The notes beneath the pieces are model-generated. The model was not told where the DNA came from and made no database searches. It was given only the letters and a program-made list of their open reading frames with translations. 64,000 bases of DNA, from NCBI GenBank assembly GCA_947462335.1, contig OX381716.1, forward strand, positions 5,838,861 through 5,902,860, read 5' to 3'. Within the stretch, counting starts at the first letter, position 1. Each line of letters starts with the position of its first letter. The translations under genes and the position numbers were made by a program. This stretch comes from Harmothoe impar. Lineage: Eukaryota > Annelida > Polychaeta > Phyllodocida > Polynoidae. Of this stretch, positions 34,801 through 44,577 are shown piece after piece.

Positions 34801-37800
34801 CACTACCCTCAACCCCCACCAGCCCCCCATGTCTACCACCACGCCGACCACCACCTCCACCACCAGCTCCCAGCTGACCAACGCGGAGAGTGAGGTAGGG
34901 GTCTGTGAGGGGGACCGCTACCACTGCCGTCATGGTGTCCTAACACTAGAGTTCATGAGGTCAGAGTGCATCAGCCAACTCGAGGTGTGTGACGGCTACA
35001 TGGACTGTGTTGAGGGCACCGATGAAGAAAACTGTGGTGTGTTTTGAAGCATTTGAAATGATTTGAACATCTTTTGATTAACAGACTTCGCTAGACCATA
35101 TTAAAAAAGTATTCTTCTCTCTTCTGTCCTGTCTTTTCTTTGTCTGGACACAGTTATATGTAATCACCTGCTATATTGAATCTAATATTGCTTTCTTGTC
35201 ATGAATACAACCTTAACTTTCGAAAATGCAGGAACAACCATACTCACTCACTTATTTGATTTTGCATGAGAAGTGTCTTTTAGGTATGTTATTAAGTGAT
35301 TCAAATAGATTTTTCCTTCATTGCTTTCCCTTGGTGAAGGACCAAGTAGATGCATCCAATTGTGCATACCTAGTGACCTATAGAACAATAATATAAGATT
35401 AACCATAACCTCTAAATTGCCCATTTACCAGGTACAAAATGTGCTAATGGTGGTTTCCGGTGCCGAGGCCCTGAGGCAGTGGACCGGTACCTGGGCGGGA
35501 AGTGTACCTACGAGGGGGAGCGGTGTGACGGCTACGTGGACTGCACTGACTCCTCTGATGAACTAGGCTGTACGTGTAGAGAGGGGGAGTTCCGCTGCCA
35601 CAACGGGACAGACTACCACTTTGGTGACTCATGTGTGCCTGATATATATGTGTGTGACCGGGAGAACGACTGCTCTGACGGCAGCGATGAACTCGGCTGC
35701 GAGTATGATTGTGAAGGAGGAAGGTTCATGTGTGCTCAGGTCAGTGGAAATTTTTATTTTAATTGGAAGGACTAAAATAAAATAATTTCAAATCAGTATA
35801 TCTATGCAAATGATTATTTATTTTTGCAATTTTTCCTTACGATATAATTCTTTCCTCATTGAACATTGAAAGTTATATAATCATTAATCATTGTCCTAAT
35901 GAAACTGATTTGAATTCTTGATTGGGGCTTGTGTTGACAGGGGCGAGTGTCCCGCTGGCCGTACACGGGGTACTGTATCTACGACCATGAGCGCTGTGAC
36001 AACTACGTGGACTGTGATGACGCTAGTGATGAACAAGGATGTTCTAATACATGCGCACACAATGAGTTCAGGTTGGTTCTTGGTATTCATGTACAATGTA
36101 TTAGAAATTAGAGATACACTATCAAATTAGTTCCCAATATCTTTCTAACCTAAACAATATGTTTTGTCAATTAGACAATACTCTATGAAGAAACCATAGT
36201 CCTATACAACCATTAACACTTTGTGTGCCTCACCAGGGCTACATTCAAGCATAACGCTGACCCTACATTGGTTAGACGGCCCGATGGGTCATCACGCAGC
36301 AACGATGCAGAATAACAGTGAGAATAACAGTAGCCTGTAGCACTAACACTAACATATATAACCATGAACCTGTTATACCAGGTGTGAGAACGTGACGGTG
36401 CACCAAAGTGGCAGTGTGTGTGTGCTGCACGACTTCCTGTGTGACCGGGACGAGGACTGCCTCGACGCCTCAGACGAGCAGAACTGTCCCTACACCTGTC
36501 CCCCCGGCCAGTTTGCCTGTGAGCAGGGAGTCATATCAAGATGGCCGTACATCGGCTACTGCCTCAACGAGGCAGAGAAATGTAATGGTTATCAGGTGAG
36601 TCTAGATAGGTTCATAGTCTTTCAGGGTCGATAGGAGTCTAAAGTACTTTATTTGTATTCCATAACTTTATATATCCTCATCATTTATGTTTAACAGTCT
36701 TTTTTGGTATTGGTCAGAGGGAAGAATGTTCTTCTAAATCTTGTTATTTGTCACATCTGAGCTTAAATGTTTATAAAACCAAGGAAAGAAAGGCAGTAGT
36801 CTCATGATTTGGATATTCATATCCACTAAGCCCATTAGCAAGTAGTATCAAGGTTTAATCAACTAACTTTGAGTTACAATTCCTGGACACATTGGAGTCG
36901 CACATTCTCTTGACTTACAATTTCTGGACACACTTTGTCATGTCTCTTCGTTGTATTCCAGGACTGTTTTGACGGGAGTGATGAAACAAACTGTGAGAAC
37001 ATGCCGTGTTGTGGAGACCAGTTCCACTGTGAGAACGGCACGGACATCGGGGACCTGGATTTCTGTATCTTCTCCTCCCAGCAGTGTGACGGCTACGAGC
37101 ACTGCTCAGACGGGAGTGACGAGGGCCCTGACTGTGACTACACCTGCCCCACAGACTACATACCTTGTACAAACGGCACTGTGAAGTCAGTGCACGGCTG
37201 CGGGTTCTGTATCCACCGCCGCCAGGTGTGTGATGGTATCCCGCACTGTGGGGACTCATCAGATGAGGAGAACTGTGTAAGGATTAACTGTGCAGCCGAC
37301 CATGTCATGTGTAAGAACAGTACAACCATGGACGGCCATACGTGTATACCCGAGTCACGCCTGTGTGACCTGACCCTGGACTGTTCAGACCACAGTGATG
37401 AGGACCAGTGCAGCTATGAGTGTCAGGAGGGTATGTCTATGTGTAAAGGCAGCCGCATCTCACGATGGCCGTTTGAAGGCATCTGTATCTACGAGTTTGA
37501 GGTGTGTGACGGCCTCATAGACTGCCTTGATGGCTCAGATGAGTCAAAGTGTCTGAACATTTCCTGTGGAGCTAACCACTTCCAGTGCCAGGAGCTCAAT
37601 GCTTTAGACATCACCAAGGGTGTGTGTATAGAGAATAACTACCACTGTAACCACAAGGTGGACTATTTTGATGCCTCAGATGAAGATGAGTGTCATTACC
37701 CTTGTCCTGAGGACCATATACAGTGCTCATCAGGGACCCTTGTGGTCCATTGTGTTGATGCTAGTGATGAAGCAAACTGCAATAATGACACCAAGTGCCC

Positions 37801-39711
37801 AGCTGGGTATGTGAGCTGTGATACTTCTTCTACAAACTCTACTAATACATCCACCCCCCGTGTATCCTGCAACACTATGTGTGTGACAAGGTTATGGACT
37901 GTGAGGGTGGTGGGGATGAGGAGGGTTGTCAGTACGACTGTCAGGACGGCATGTTTACATGTCTAGCCGGGAGGGTGAATGTGCGCGGTAACAGAGGCTA
38001 CTGTATACCTGAACACTGGGAGTGTGATGGGGTGGCACAATGTACCGACTCTAGTGACGAGAAGAACTGTGACGTGATATGCGGCAGTGAGTACTTCAGA
38101 TGTGTGAACGGCACGGACTACATCAACAATGGCCGCTGTATCCCCTCCAGCTACCACTGTGACCGTAAAGCTGACTGCTCAGATGCAAGTGATGAGAGGA
38201 ACTGTTTCAACCACTGCAGGACCAACATGGTGGCCTGTGACACAGGTATCATCTCCCGTTACCCGTACCGCGGGTTCTGTATATACTCAGTAGAGCGCTG
38301 TGATGGATACATGGACTGTGCAGACGAGAGTGATGAACAGAACTGCACCCGGTCCTGCAGCCCCGAGGAGTTCCAGTGTGAGATGGGCCGGGACTGGTTT
38401 GACAATGACTTCTGTGTGCACGGCGACTACCGCTGTGACCGTGTGGACGACTGCACGGATGGCTCAGATGAGGTGGGCTGTAACTACACCTGTCCTGACG
38501 GCATGTTTAAGTGCCACAACAACTCCCTCCTCATGGACCCCTACAGAGGCTACTGCCTCTACGACCATTACCGCTGTGATACCTTAAGGCAATGTATAGA
38601 CGGGAGCGGTGAGTCCAACCGTACTACCTGTGCTCAGGATGAGTTTGAATGTAAAAAAGATGGGTTACATAACAACCGTAAGTGCTGCATCTCCAGTATG
38701 TGGGTGTGTGATGGCTTACCGGATTGCTCTGATGGTTCTGAGGAGGCAGACTGCAGCAGTCTGTGCCATGATGACCAGTTCCAGTGTGTGAACGGGACCA
38801 TGGACCGCTGGCCGTACAGTGAGGTGTGTATCCCTCAGACCGACGTATGTAACGGGTTCAGGGACTGCACAGATAGCAGTGACGAGGCCGGCTGTGGGAA
38901 CAGCACTGACTGCCCCCCCGGCACCTTCACCTGCCCCAACAGGCAGGACGTGTACGAGGGCTCCGGTAGTATACATGACAAGCATGTCTGTGACGCCTTC
39001 ATGGACTGTGTCAATAACTCAGATGAGGAGCGCTGTGAGTATCACTGCCCTGAGGATTACTTCCAGTGTGTGAATAGCTCCGTGTCTCACTGGCCATACC
39101 GCGGGGTCTGCATCGGCCATCACCGAGTCTGTAATGGTGTCAGTGACTGCCGCGATGGTTCTGATGAGGTTACCTGTGGTGCTACGTGCAGCAATGGTGC
39201 CTTCAGGTGTAAGGACGGGCAGCACACACGCAGTAACAGCACCTGTGTACAGCCCCACCAGCACTGTGACGGGGTGCCCCAGTGTCGGGACGCCAGCGAC
39301 GAACAGAACTGTGAGGCCACATGTACAGCCGACCAGCGCAGCTGTGCCACCAACCACAAGTGGTACTCCAACAGCATCTGCCTACAGACATCCATGTTCT
39401 GTGATGGCTACGTGGACTGCCACGACCACAGCGATGAGGTGCTGTGCACAGACCTCTGCCCACAGAGCCACTTTAAGTGTGCGCATGCAGCCAACACCTG
39501 GGGCCCCACCTGCCTGCCGGTGGAGATGGTGTGTGACGGCAAGTACCAGTGTTATAATAACGCTGACGAGGCACTTTGTGATAAGAGGTGCTCAGACAAG
39601 GGGCAGATAGCGTGCAGCACAGCCGACTCTGAGGAGCTGTGTGTGGATGTGTCTAAGAGATGTGACGGTAATAATGACTGCCCTGACGCTAGTGACGAAG
39701 CACATTGCTGA
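19900..39711 (+). CDS. Type II membrane protein with 2 SEA domains and about 26 LDLa repeats
   Basis: Fourteen exons with matching phases: 19900-20086, 20415-20537, 29398-29519, 29946-30013, 30377-30582, 30961-31014, 31743-31864, 33808-33875, 34172-34380, 34779-35036, 35432-35739, 35941-36071, 36382-36595, 36962-39711. The visible product is about 1,606 residues. It has a cytoplasmic N-terminus with an FDNPVF motif, one helix (IAIVSAVIFAFVIHVIVLAL, residues about 38-61) preceded by Arg/Lys, and a Gly/Pro linker. SEA1 spans about residues 104-253 and SEA2 about 254-386, then a Thr-rich stretch, then LDLa modules with SDE calcium-binding motifs to the TGA at 39709-39711. It should act at the cell surface as a ligand- or lipoprotein-binding receptor. 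No protease, CUB or EGF domain is seen. The true start codon lies upstream or is the internal Met at 19960. The total exon length is one base short of a multiple of three because of a break near 37855. Confidence 0.88.
20087..20414 (+). other. Intron 1 of receptor gene
   Basis: GT at 20087, AG at 20413-20414, phase 1. No feature inside. Confidence 0.75.
20538..21330 (+). other. Start of the 8.9-kb intron 2
   Basis: Non-coding. Holds a degenerate short tandem repeat around 20688-20752 (ggcaggtaatcagcagg and variants) just before the retrotransposon. I found no ORF1-like frame here, so the retrotransposon's 5' boundary is not defined. Confidence 0.4.
21331..24793 (+). mobile_element. Non-LTR retrotransposon with intact ORF2, in receptor intron 2
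   Basis: Contains a complete endonuclease-reverse transcriptase frame, a 3' UTR of about 500 bases, AATAAA at 24768-24773 and a poly-A run at 24781-24793. Same strand as the host gene. No ORF1 was found upstream, so the copy is either 5'-truncated just ahead of ORF2 or belongs to a family with ORF2 only. The left edge is approximate and no target-site duplication was identified. Confidence 0.82.
21369..24278 (+). CDS. Endonuclease-reverse transcriptase (non-LTR ORF2), intact
   Basis: 969 codons from ATG at 21369 to TAA, with no internal stop. The N-terminal third is an AP-endonuclease-like domain: AMNCRSF at the start, LNETWL with the catalytic Glu, GDINLNMND, TCIDNIV and the SDHVPV motif with the catalytic Asp-His pair. 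The middle linker has VNDYFSGIGEKL. The reverse transcriptase follows: NWRPISILPV, FVDFTKAFDS, YGVPQGSVLGPLLFVLY, the active-site box YADDI, LTINPKKTEF and FPYLGVTI. There is no RNase H domain. All catalytic motifs look preserved, so the enzyme could still be functional. The clade is CR1/Jockey-like by motif style only. Confidence 0.92.
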   Translation: MALSLQDFRNQKGLVFSAMNCRSFEGKKEEIYKILGRSNIMCLNETWLKEPMSSGMINIPGRVLYRHDRNHKKAGSVAISVTANMARYCSVVNEFTIITGDYEAIAILLSLPGEKQMLIVSVYRIPKKNVATFTSFINFLKRIAEYDNDISNGRHETWILGDINLNMNDNECNGSEQFRNLCKDMGLKILITATTRPFSGTCIDNIVTNSNRVTKSGILHALLSDHVPVFARRGDDNYTAESTLYKGRDYRGYKEDVLINDLKSHEWGDFLAYKDDPNVLWDRFLEPLEKYLNKYCPFVERVIKDRRRCWMNEEIMDVIFERETWLSIYRIEGLPEQKAAIKACRRKIDKMSKASKKGGITGELDENYANPRKFWKRIGELFNSGGEVIYPDLKDLDSGLPIKIDDAAKYVNDYFSGIGEKLHTKIVGEDQKQHDIALRIKEHEYLEKDIPKLVISRWSVYFIIKDLDKHKSSGIEGLRCDILISALLCLLDEFTHICQTSVDQGIFPVKWGSALVKPIPKDGDLSDVRNWRPISILPVTSKILEKVIYNFLSEQMTMTGNFSDNQYGYKRGSGTGDATFDLVNELYNYRNNGLIGGALFVDFTKAFDSVIHSKLLSKIASLGLSYSNYRWFESYLDNRSQRTSFSWNISDTCKVNYGVPQGSVLGPLLFVLYIDDVTKVLKKAKIKMYADDIVIYYGHNNANIVENVLVSESKVFADWVYENRLTINPKKTEFMWFCSKHKLKRCANTEICFYGQRVRTVQHFPYLGVTIDSSLSFDKQVKLLKRNICNKLFRFSALRKWLTRDYSILVYKCTIRPVLEYCSFITSSCNEDGLKQIQRLQNRALRICLKCNITKFHVDELHDICKIETVQRRMDKLLLSLMYTRSVKMLPAEANVEEINETITRSNSKIVFALPRLIGHFYKRSPYYRGIVLWNTLPAGVQRATSKVKFKLEIDKIKDLRANIKKGYN
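24807..24827 (+). repeat. Left member of a 21-base inverted repeat pair
   Basis: Contains ggggcaccttgaaccatg. Pairs with 28682-28702 at 20 of 21 positions, enclosing the Crypton-like gene and its hairpins. Confidence 0.65.
24828..25430. other. Intron sequence, no gene seen
   Basis: AT-rich, no coding support on either strand. Confidence 0.4.
25431..25570. repeat. Long hairpin downstream of Crypton-like gene 1
   Basis: Two arms of about 63 bases, starting gccaacgatgattgattccg and ending in the near complement (cggaatcaatcgagttggc), separated by a loop of about 15 bases (aaagccgcaggctga). The inner arm is G-rich on the left (gtgggggtggggaacgg) and C-rich on the right. The stem could extrude as a cruciform. 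It lies about 640 bases beyond the recombinase stop codon. Confidence 0.9.
25571..26213. other. 3' flank of Crypton-like gene 1
   Basis: No coding region. Reading on the minus strand, the block just beyond the stop contains cacgtaaaat followed by atgtc. A similar phrase follows the second Crypton-like gene (57490-57520), which suggests a shared element 3' end. Confidence 0.45.
26214..28367 (-). pseudogene. Crypton-like tyrosine recombinase gene 1 (DUF3504-type), three exons
   Basis: Exons on the minus strand: 28367-28056, 27780-27602, 27411-26214, with GT/AG sites and matching phases (0, then 2). The product would be about 560 residues. Exon 1 is Ser/Thr/Pro-rich. Exon 2 has an N-terminal core-binding-like segment (FQKWLSKFCNEE, ELDGFLSNYI). 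Exon 3 is the catalytic domain, with the first Arg in GLRGSHEAYQMCWGDV, the SLRKTACQKL box, GHKNIQW and a candidate nucleophile Tyr in LNAYTTA. Two defects are visible: an in-frame TAG at 26970-26972 between CPVWYY and MFKNRRPE, and NQSLRKT where related proteins have NHSLRKT (catalytic His replaced by Gln). Crypton elements move with such recombinases, and several animal genes derive from them. This copy looks inactive. Confidence 0.85.
28441..28548. repeat. Palindrome cluster upstream of Crypton-like gene 1
   Basis: Holds the near-palindrome cggcgtgacgtcatacgccg (28441-28460), the perfect palindrome gggcgtggccacgccc (28505-28520) and the pair cattgaata / atattcaatg (28520-28548). It includes a CRE-like tgacgtca core. 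Could be promoter, element end or both. Confidence 0.65.
28682..28702 (-). repeat. Right member of the 21-base inverted repeat pair
   Basis: Contains catggttcaaggtgcc, the complement of 24807-24827. A further related copy (ggcacattgaacca) lies 45 bases to the right and can pair with it locally. Confidence 0.65.
28703..29397 (+). other. End of receptor intron 2
   Basis: No gene. Ends with acceptor tag at 29395-29397. Confidence 0.5.
29398..31014 (+). other. SEA domain 1 exons of receptor
   Basis: Exons of 122, 68, 206 and 54 bases. Motifs run from VTKTFRGRFQTLWGPFS through FDRCEVIQVEDSSVLIHFRL to YSISLVA. The position of the SEA self-cleavage motif reads SSVLI, lacking the usual Gly before Ser, so cleavage here is uncertain. 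The introns hold no other features. Confidence 0.8.
31743..34380 (+). other. SEA domain 2 exons of receptor
   Basis: Exons of 122, 68 and 209 bases, the same sizes and phases as SEA1, showing an internal domain duplication. The sequence runs VTKVFEADMTVKSGPYS, then YNHCEVTFIRNGSVIIYFRL. The GSVII string matches the G/SVVV self-cleavage motif of SEA domains. The 1.9-kb intron 31865-33807 includes a short AT dinucleotide run near 33271-33287 and no gene. Confidence 0.82.
35037..35431 (+). other. Intron in LDLa region
   Basis: 395 bases, phase 1, no internal feature. Confidence 0.7.
36072..36381 (+). other. Intron in LDLa region
   Basis: 310 bases, phase 2. 36235-36280 resembles the dispersed ctacattcaagcat motif. 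Confidence 0.7.
36596..36961 (+). other. Last intron of receptor gene
   Basis: 366 bases, phase 0, no internal feature. Confidence 0.7.
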
Positions 39712-39860
39712 AACAAACTCATCCTCTTCAGAGTTTTCTACAACAAGAGATTATTGTTTTATGAAAACATTGAAAGCATGGCTTACATGCATGCATTGAA
39801 TGTGGCATTAAATATAAACTTTGAAATGAATAAATACTTTGATAGTCTTTGATAAAACCT
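39712..39860 (+). terminator. Receptor 3' UTR and poly-A signal
   Basis: AATAAA at 39829-39834, about 120 bases after the stop codon. A short 3' UTR is inferred. Confidence 0.55.
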
Positions 39861-42800
39861 AAATAATGTCGTCACAATCTTCCCTCCATACTGAGAGTTG
39901 GTTTTGGGAAAACACTTGAACATTGATTAGTGGCCATGACACCAGAGTTAGCTGAGAGTATGAAATAAATTGGCTGACTGTATTTTACATACATGGCTGG
40001 ATCTGGATGCGGTTCACTGAGTACCTACCCTTACTGTGAGTGTAAGTCAGATATGATACACTCATACAGCAAGTCACTTGTACAATATCTACCACTTAAT
40101 GGTAAGCACAGGAGCAGGAAGTTTGTACAACAGACCACACACCAACTATAGACCAATGCAGTATGAATAACTTTTTTGTGATAGATTGTGTATATGCTGG
40201 AATAAGAAGAACCCTCATGAAATTTGCTATGTCTGCAAAAATCTCATATCAGGAGATTCATAGAACAATTATCTTTCAAATTATATACATCATTATGCAG
40301 GATTTATTGGTTATATCTATGTAAATGTTGGTCAAGCTTCCAAGACATCTTGATCAACAATTTTTCTGAAAGTCACCATTCTTACTGCATTGGTCTATAA
40401 ATATATCCAGAAGTAATTGATGGGCACACTACACAACCACTTATTAATGATGACACTTATAAATGATGTACCCCTTCATAACCAAGAGCTATAGAAAATG
40501 CTGTATCCAAGACAATATTTATCCAAGAAGCTCTTGATGGGTTTAAAAAAGGCCTATATTAAAAATGAATTGATAAATATGTATGATGAATAACTGACAC
40601 AGAATAATAATGGTACACATGTGTATCTATCATCTTAACATCTACATTCTACTACAATGATGATAATGGTTGTCATGACTCCACACAGTGACAGATAGCA
40701 CAGATAGCACTCTGAACATGTTACCAATTATGATTCTGAAATGGTAGATACTATTCTGGGCTAGCTATTTACTAATCAAAAAGTGGTTTCACTTTCAGAA
40801 ACTCTGACATGCATGTTGCACGAAAACATTCCATCCATACCCTTGCCTGTTTTTATGTGTTAAAGGGTAAGAAGCATTATAGGAAGAGATTATTAGGTTT
40901 TTTAGCATATGGAATTGCAGGGAAATCACTAGATACTCCAACACACATTCCTATCTGGAGTAAACTCACTTAGTTCAAGTCATATTGTAAAGTATACACC
41001 AGTGTACATATCGAACATCATTGGTTATAATTATCATGTATTCTTATTTCTTTTAGGACACTACTTTTCATGATATTCTGTAGCTGACCTATAGTGTACT
41101 TACTGAGTCTGGTTTAATAATTGTCATCATGTACATACTATGCATTTCCTTTTTTGAAATAAAATTGCAATACATACTCATATTTATAAATTGGTGAACT
41201 GTACTTGGCCATACACATGTCAACATTTGAAATTACACTTGTCTATGATATTTACACCGGAGACAGCTCCTGGTACAGGACAGGTTTGTATTGTGTTACC
41301 CACAGAATACTTAGCCCCAGACCTTTCACAACTATCACCATGACCTTGAACTTCGATTTCGATTGGTTTAGATTTTGATTGGTTTCAACAATGCCTGATG
41401 GTAGGTTGGAACCAGTGAACAGGAACCTGAATGTACAATAGTAGTTTTACTATCATACTTTCTAGTCCCAATTCCAATTCCTTCTCACTGGTTCCAGGCT
41501 AACCACAGGGAATACATTAAAAACTCAAGTTCAAGGACATACTCTTGTTTACAAGCTCCATTCTGTACCAGAATGGCATATAGAACAAATGTAACCACAC
41601 AACCACAGGGCAGCATAATGCATGAGGCATCCTGCACCCTGCCCTTCTGTCCATGCCATGTGTGTTATTCCCTAAGCCTCATCTATATACTGCATGAACC
41701 CTTGCATTGCAGCAAATTTCAGATGTCTTAAATGAAAGCGTTAAGTTCAGTAAAGCAACATGAATATCAAAAAAGGGCTTCATGTCTTTTAAGTGTGACA
41801 TTTTTCCCGAATTGGAGTGCATATTTAATTTACTTAAATGCAAATATCCATGCAGTGATATATGCAGTGCAGCGGTGTGCTTGAGTTATTCACCAGCACT
41901 GCAGCATGTTAATATATAACCATAAACATTGAGGCATTATGCAACCCTAATAAACTGCCACCTTACATTGTTAGTTTATATCACAGGTATAGTTCTAACA
42001 TGGGGTTCAGTACAGAAATCAGTACATGTTGTTACTGAGTAACATTTCTGTTAGCTATTAACATCAACATGTGCTGTGCTCACTTTAAGAATTTAAATTT
42101 GCATAAATAGAGGAGTGTTTCTCTCAGGTCAGCATTTTCAAAAATATCCTTAAATTCTACATGCATAGGTGAAAATTAAAATGAGGCAATCTTTTTGAAA
42201 TCATATTGAAATAATGGCTGCGTTTGACAGATTTTTTACCTTAGGGTCTTTAGGTTCCACAAAATTATATCACTAAACCTACTATTTATACTTCACACAG
42301 GTACAAACCATAAATTGTCAACAAAGGAAGTCTTTACCTGCAGAGACTGACAAATACTGTGATAAGATTGATATTTGTCAATGAATAAAGGGAGCGTATT
42401 TGAACTGTGCTTTCTTTTGTTTTAATTGACATGACTTCTCTTTCCCCATTTCAACATCCCTTGCACTGATACTGCAAGAACACATATAAGCAAACATGCC
42501 TTCTTTAAACAGATGTCTGTAAACTGACCTGTCCTGTTTCCGCCTTGAGTTTAGTGAGAGTAACATCAATCAGACATCATAGAAGCAGTACCGGAGGGAG
42601 GTACATAGAGTGACTAGATTGATTTGGGTGTGGCCAAATTCAGTGCTAGCCATGCTGCATACCGGGGAGGGTGTGGTAGAGGTTTAGGACAGTTGGAGTG
42701 CGTGATTGATATAGTTTAAAGAGTATCCTTAAGAGGTTAACTTCAGATTGCTACAAACTAGCAATGCATCACAGGTGACTTTATATATCTGCATTCTTGC

Positions 42801-43170
42801 ATCATGGTTGACAATGGACGTAAATCTTTAATGGATGTTGGTATTCTTAATAAAGACATGATATGGGGATGTGGGTTGAGGGGGAGAGAGGTAGGTGAGT
42901 GGGAGCATCTTATTGGCTTATGCTGTTTGATGGAGTAGATTGATGTGAGCCGTGGGAGAAGTTCACTTATAGCCATACTGTACACCGTGGAGGGATGTAA
43001 GAGTGACAGAGTGGTGTGCGAGGCTGCAGCTGGTGGGTGGGGCCAGCCTCCCCCATGGTGAGACAGATAGCATTGAACACTGAAAGCCAATCAATGTGCA
43101 CAGACCAAGTGGGAATTTACCCCGTCACACCCCACACCCCTTGCTTCCCTCCCCCGGACCCTGAGCACAC
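39861..43170. other. Intergenic, no gene seen
   Basis: 3.3 kb of AT-rich sequence with no exon-like open frame, no transposase or reverse transcriptase motif and no RNA gene that I recognise. 41630-41960 has weak copies of the dispersed atgcatgagg/ctgcagcat motif. Confidence 0.5.
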
Positions 43171-43981
43171 TGAGTAGTACACAGGATACTTCTAACTGCT
43201 TGTCGTCCTTGTTAGCCAAAGTAGATAGGTATCACAGACAATACTATAGCAAGAGGCTTTACATTGCTGTATAGTGTTGTACCCTAAGTATCAGAGCCAT
43301 CAAGATACTGAGAGGTATAGAATCTAAACTAAGGAACACCTTGGCCCTTTAAAGGCTGCACATTGGTCTTTATGATGCATAAGAGGTAAGCCAAGGACAC
43401 CTTAATTGGATGGAGGCATGCAACATGTATCTACTATAGGGAGTTAGTGTGGTGGAAGATCCTTTCTCAGAGCCTCACAAGTATTTAAGTCTCTAGAGGC
43501 CTGAGGTTATTCAAGGAATCCTCAGCAGGTTAGAAAAGTTATTCCAAGATCTACAGCTTTTATGGGTACATCAAGATGGAATGCTGCAAACCCTCTCTAT
43601 ACCTGAGTAGTACACGGGATACTTCTGACTGGTTGTCTGCCTTCTTAGCCAAAGTAGCTAGGTATCACAGCCAATACTATAGCAAGAGGATTTACATTGC
43701 TGTAAAGTGTCTTACCCTGAATATAAGAGCCATTACTGTACTGAGGTGTATAGGGACTCCTCGGCCCTATAAAGGCTGCACACTGGTATTTATGATTCAT
43801 AAGAGGTAAGCCAAGTGTAGCTTAATTGGATGGAGGAATGCATCTCTTATAGTGAATTACTGTGCTGGAGGATACTTTCTCAGAGCCTCACAAGTCTTTA
43901 AGTTGCTAGAGGCCTGAGGTTAGCCCCTTATTCAAGGAATCCTCAGCACCAAGATGAAATGCTGCAAACCCTCTCCATACC
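43171..43981. repeat. Tandem duplication, about 433-base period
   Basis: Unit 1 (43171-43603) and unit 2 (43604-43981) share tgagtagtacac, 'atagcaagagg', 'tttacattgctgta' and 'atgctgcaaaccctctc'. Unit 2 lost about 55 bases relative to unit 1. No coding support. Confidence 0.85.
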
Positions 43982-44577
43982 TCCTCAATGAACCTTCCCC
44001 AACCAATCTGCATCTAGTGGCACTGAGGAGGAGACATCATCCCACTTAAACTGTATGCGGTCTGGGGAACCAATACAGGGGGGCAGGCTCTACACCATGA
44101 CCAATGCAGCACAGGCCATAACTAAGCTCTGAGTTATGATGATGAGACCATGGAGGATATAGTACATGGATGGTCAGGTACAAACACCTCTGTCAGGTAC
44201 AAACACTTGTCTACATCCGGCCTGCAGGGACCTCCCTCCCTCCCTGAGGTCAGGGTATCTATCTGGGATCTGTACCAGGGGCTCCACAGCCCTTATCTTC
44301 ACACTCTGTTGGACTGGATGCCAGGGTGAGGCATTTAAAGGGCCACAAGTTACTGCCCCCCCACCAATGATCAAAGTAGAGTGAAGACCTACTCAGGGGT
44401 ATATATATATTATATATATATATTTGTGGTGGGTGGGGGTTAACAGAGTGCAGCCTCACTGCTGATCAGATCTAAAGTAGCAGAGACCCAAAAAGTACAG
44501 GCACACTGGTCTCCCTGATCTACAAACTTGTCTTACTACCTCCATCCTTCCCTCCTCCCTCTCCAGACCAGCCCCAC
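43982..44577. other. Intergenic, AT microsatellite
   Basis: No gene. An AT dinucleotide run lies at 44401-44424. Confidence 0.5.

Larger units (their letters stand above)
34779..39711 (+). other. Thr-rich linker and LDLa repeat array of receptor
   Basis: The 34779 exon begins with a Thr/Ser/Pro stretch (TTTPTTTSTTSS), likely O-glycosylated, then LDLa 1. Repeats 2-6 are spread over four more exons. The remaining roughly 20 repeats are in the single exon 36962-39711. Typical modules have six Cys and end in a CxDxSDExxC calcium-binding motif. Repeats with RWPYxGxC before the third Cys alternate with shorter ones. Repeat 11 has lost a Cys (VDYFDASDE), repeat 12 lacks its middle, and repeat 18 has SGES instead of SDE. 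Confidence 0.88.

Noticed and set aside
38300..39610. Long open frames in other phases and on the minus strand across the LDLa exon
   Set aside because: Cys-rich repeat coding opens shadow frames. None shows a domain or splice support.
40000..43100. Possible further exons downstream of the receptor
   Set aside because: The LDLa frame ends in a clear stop followed by AATAAA, and no LDLa, protease or other domain sequence was found in the next 3 kb.
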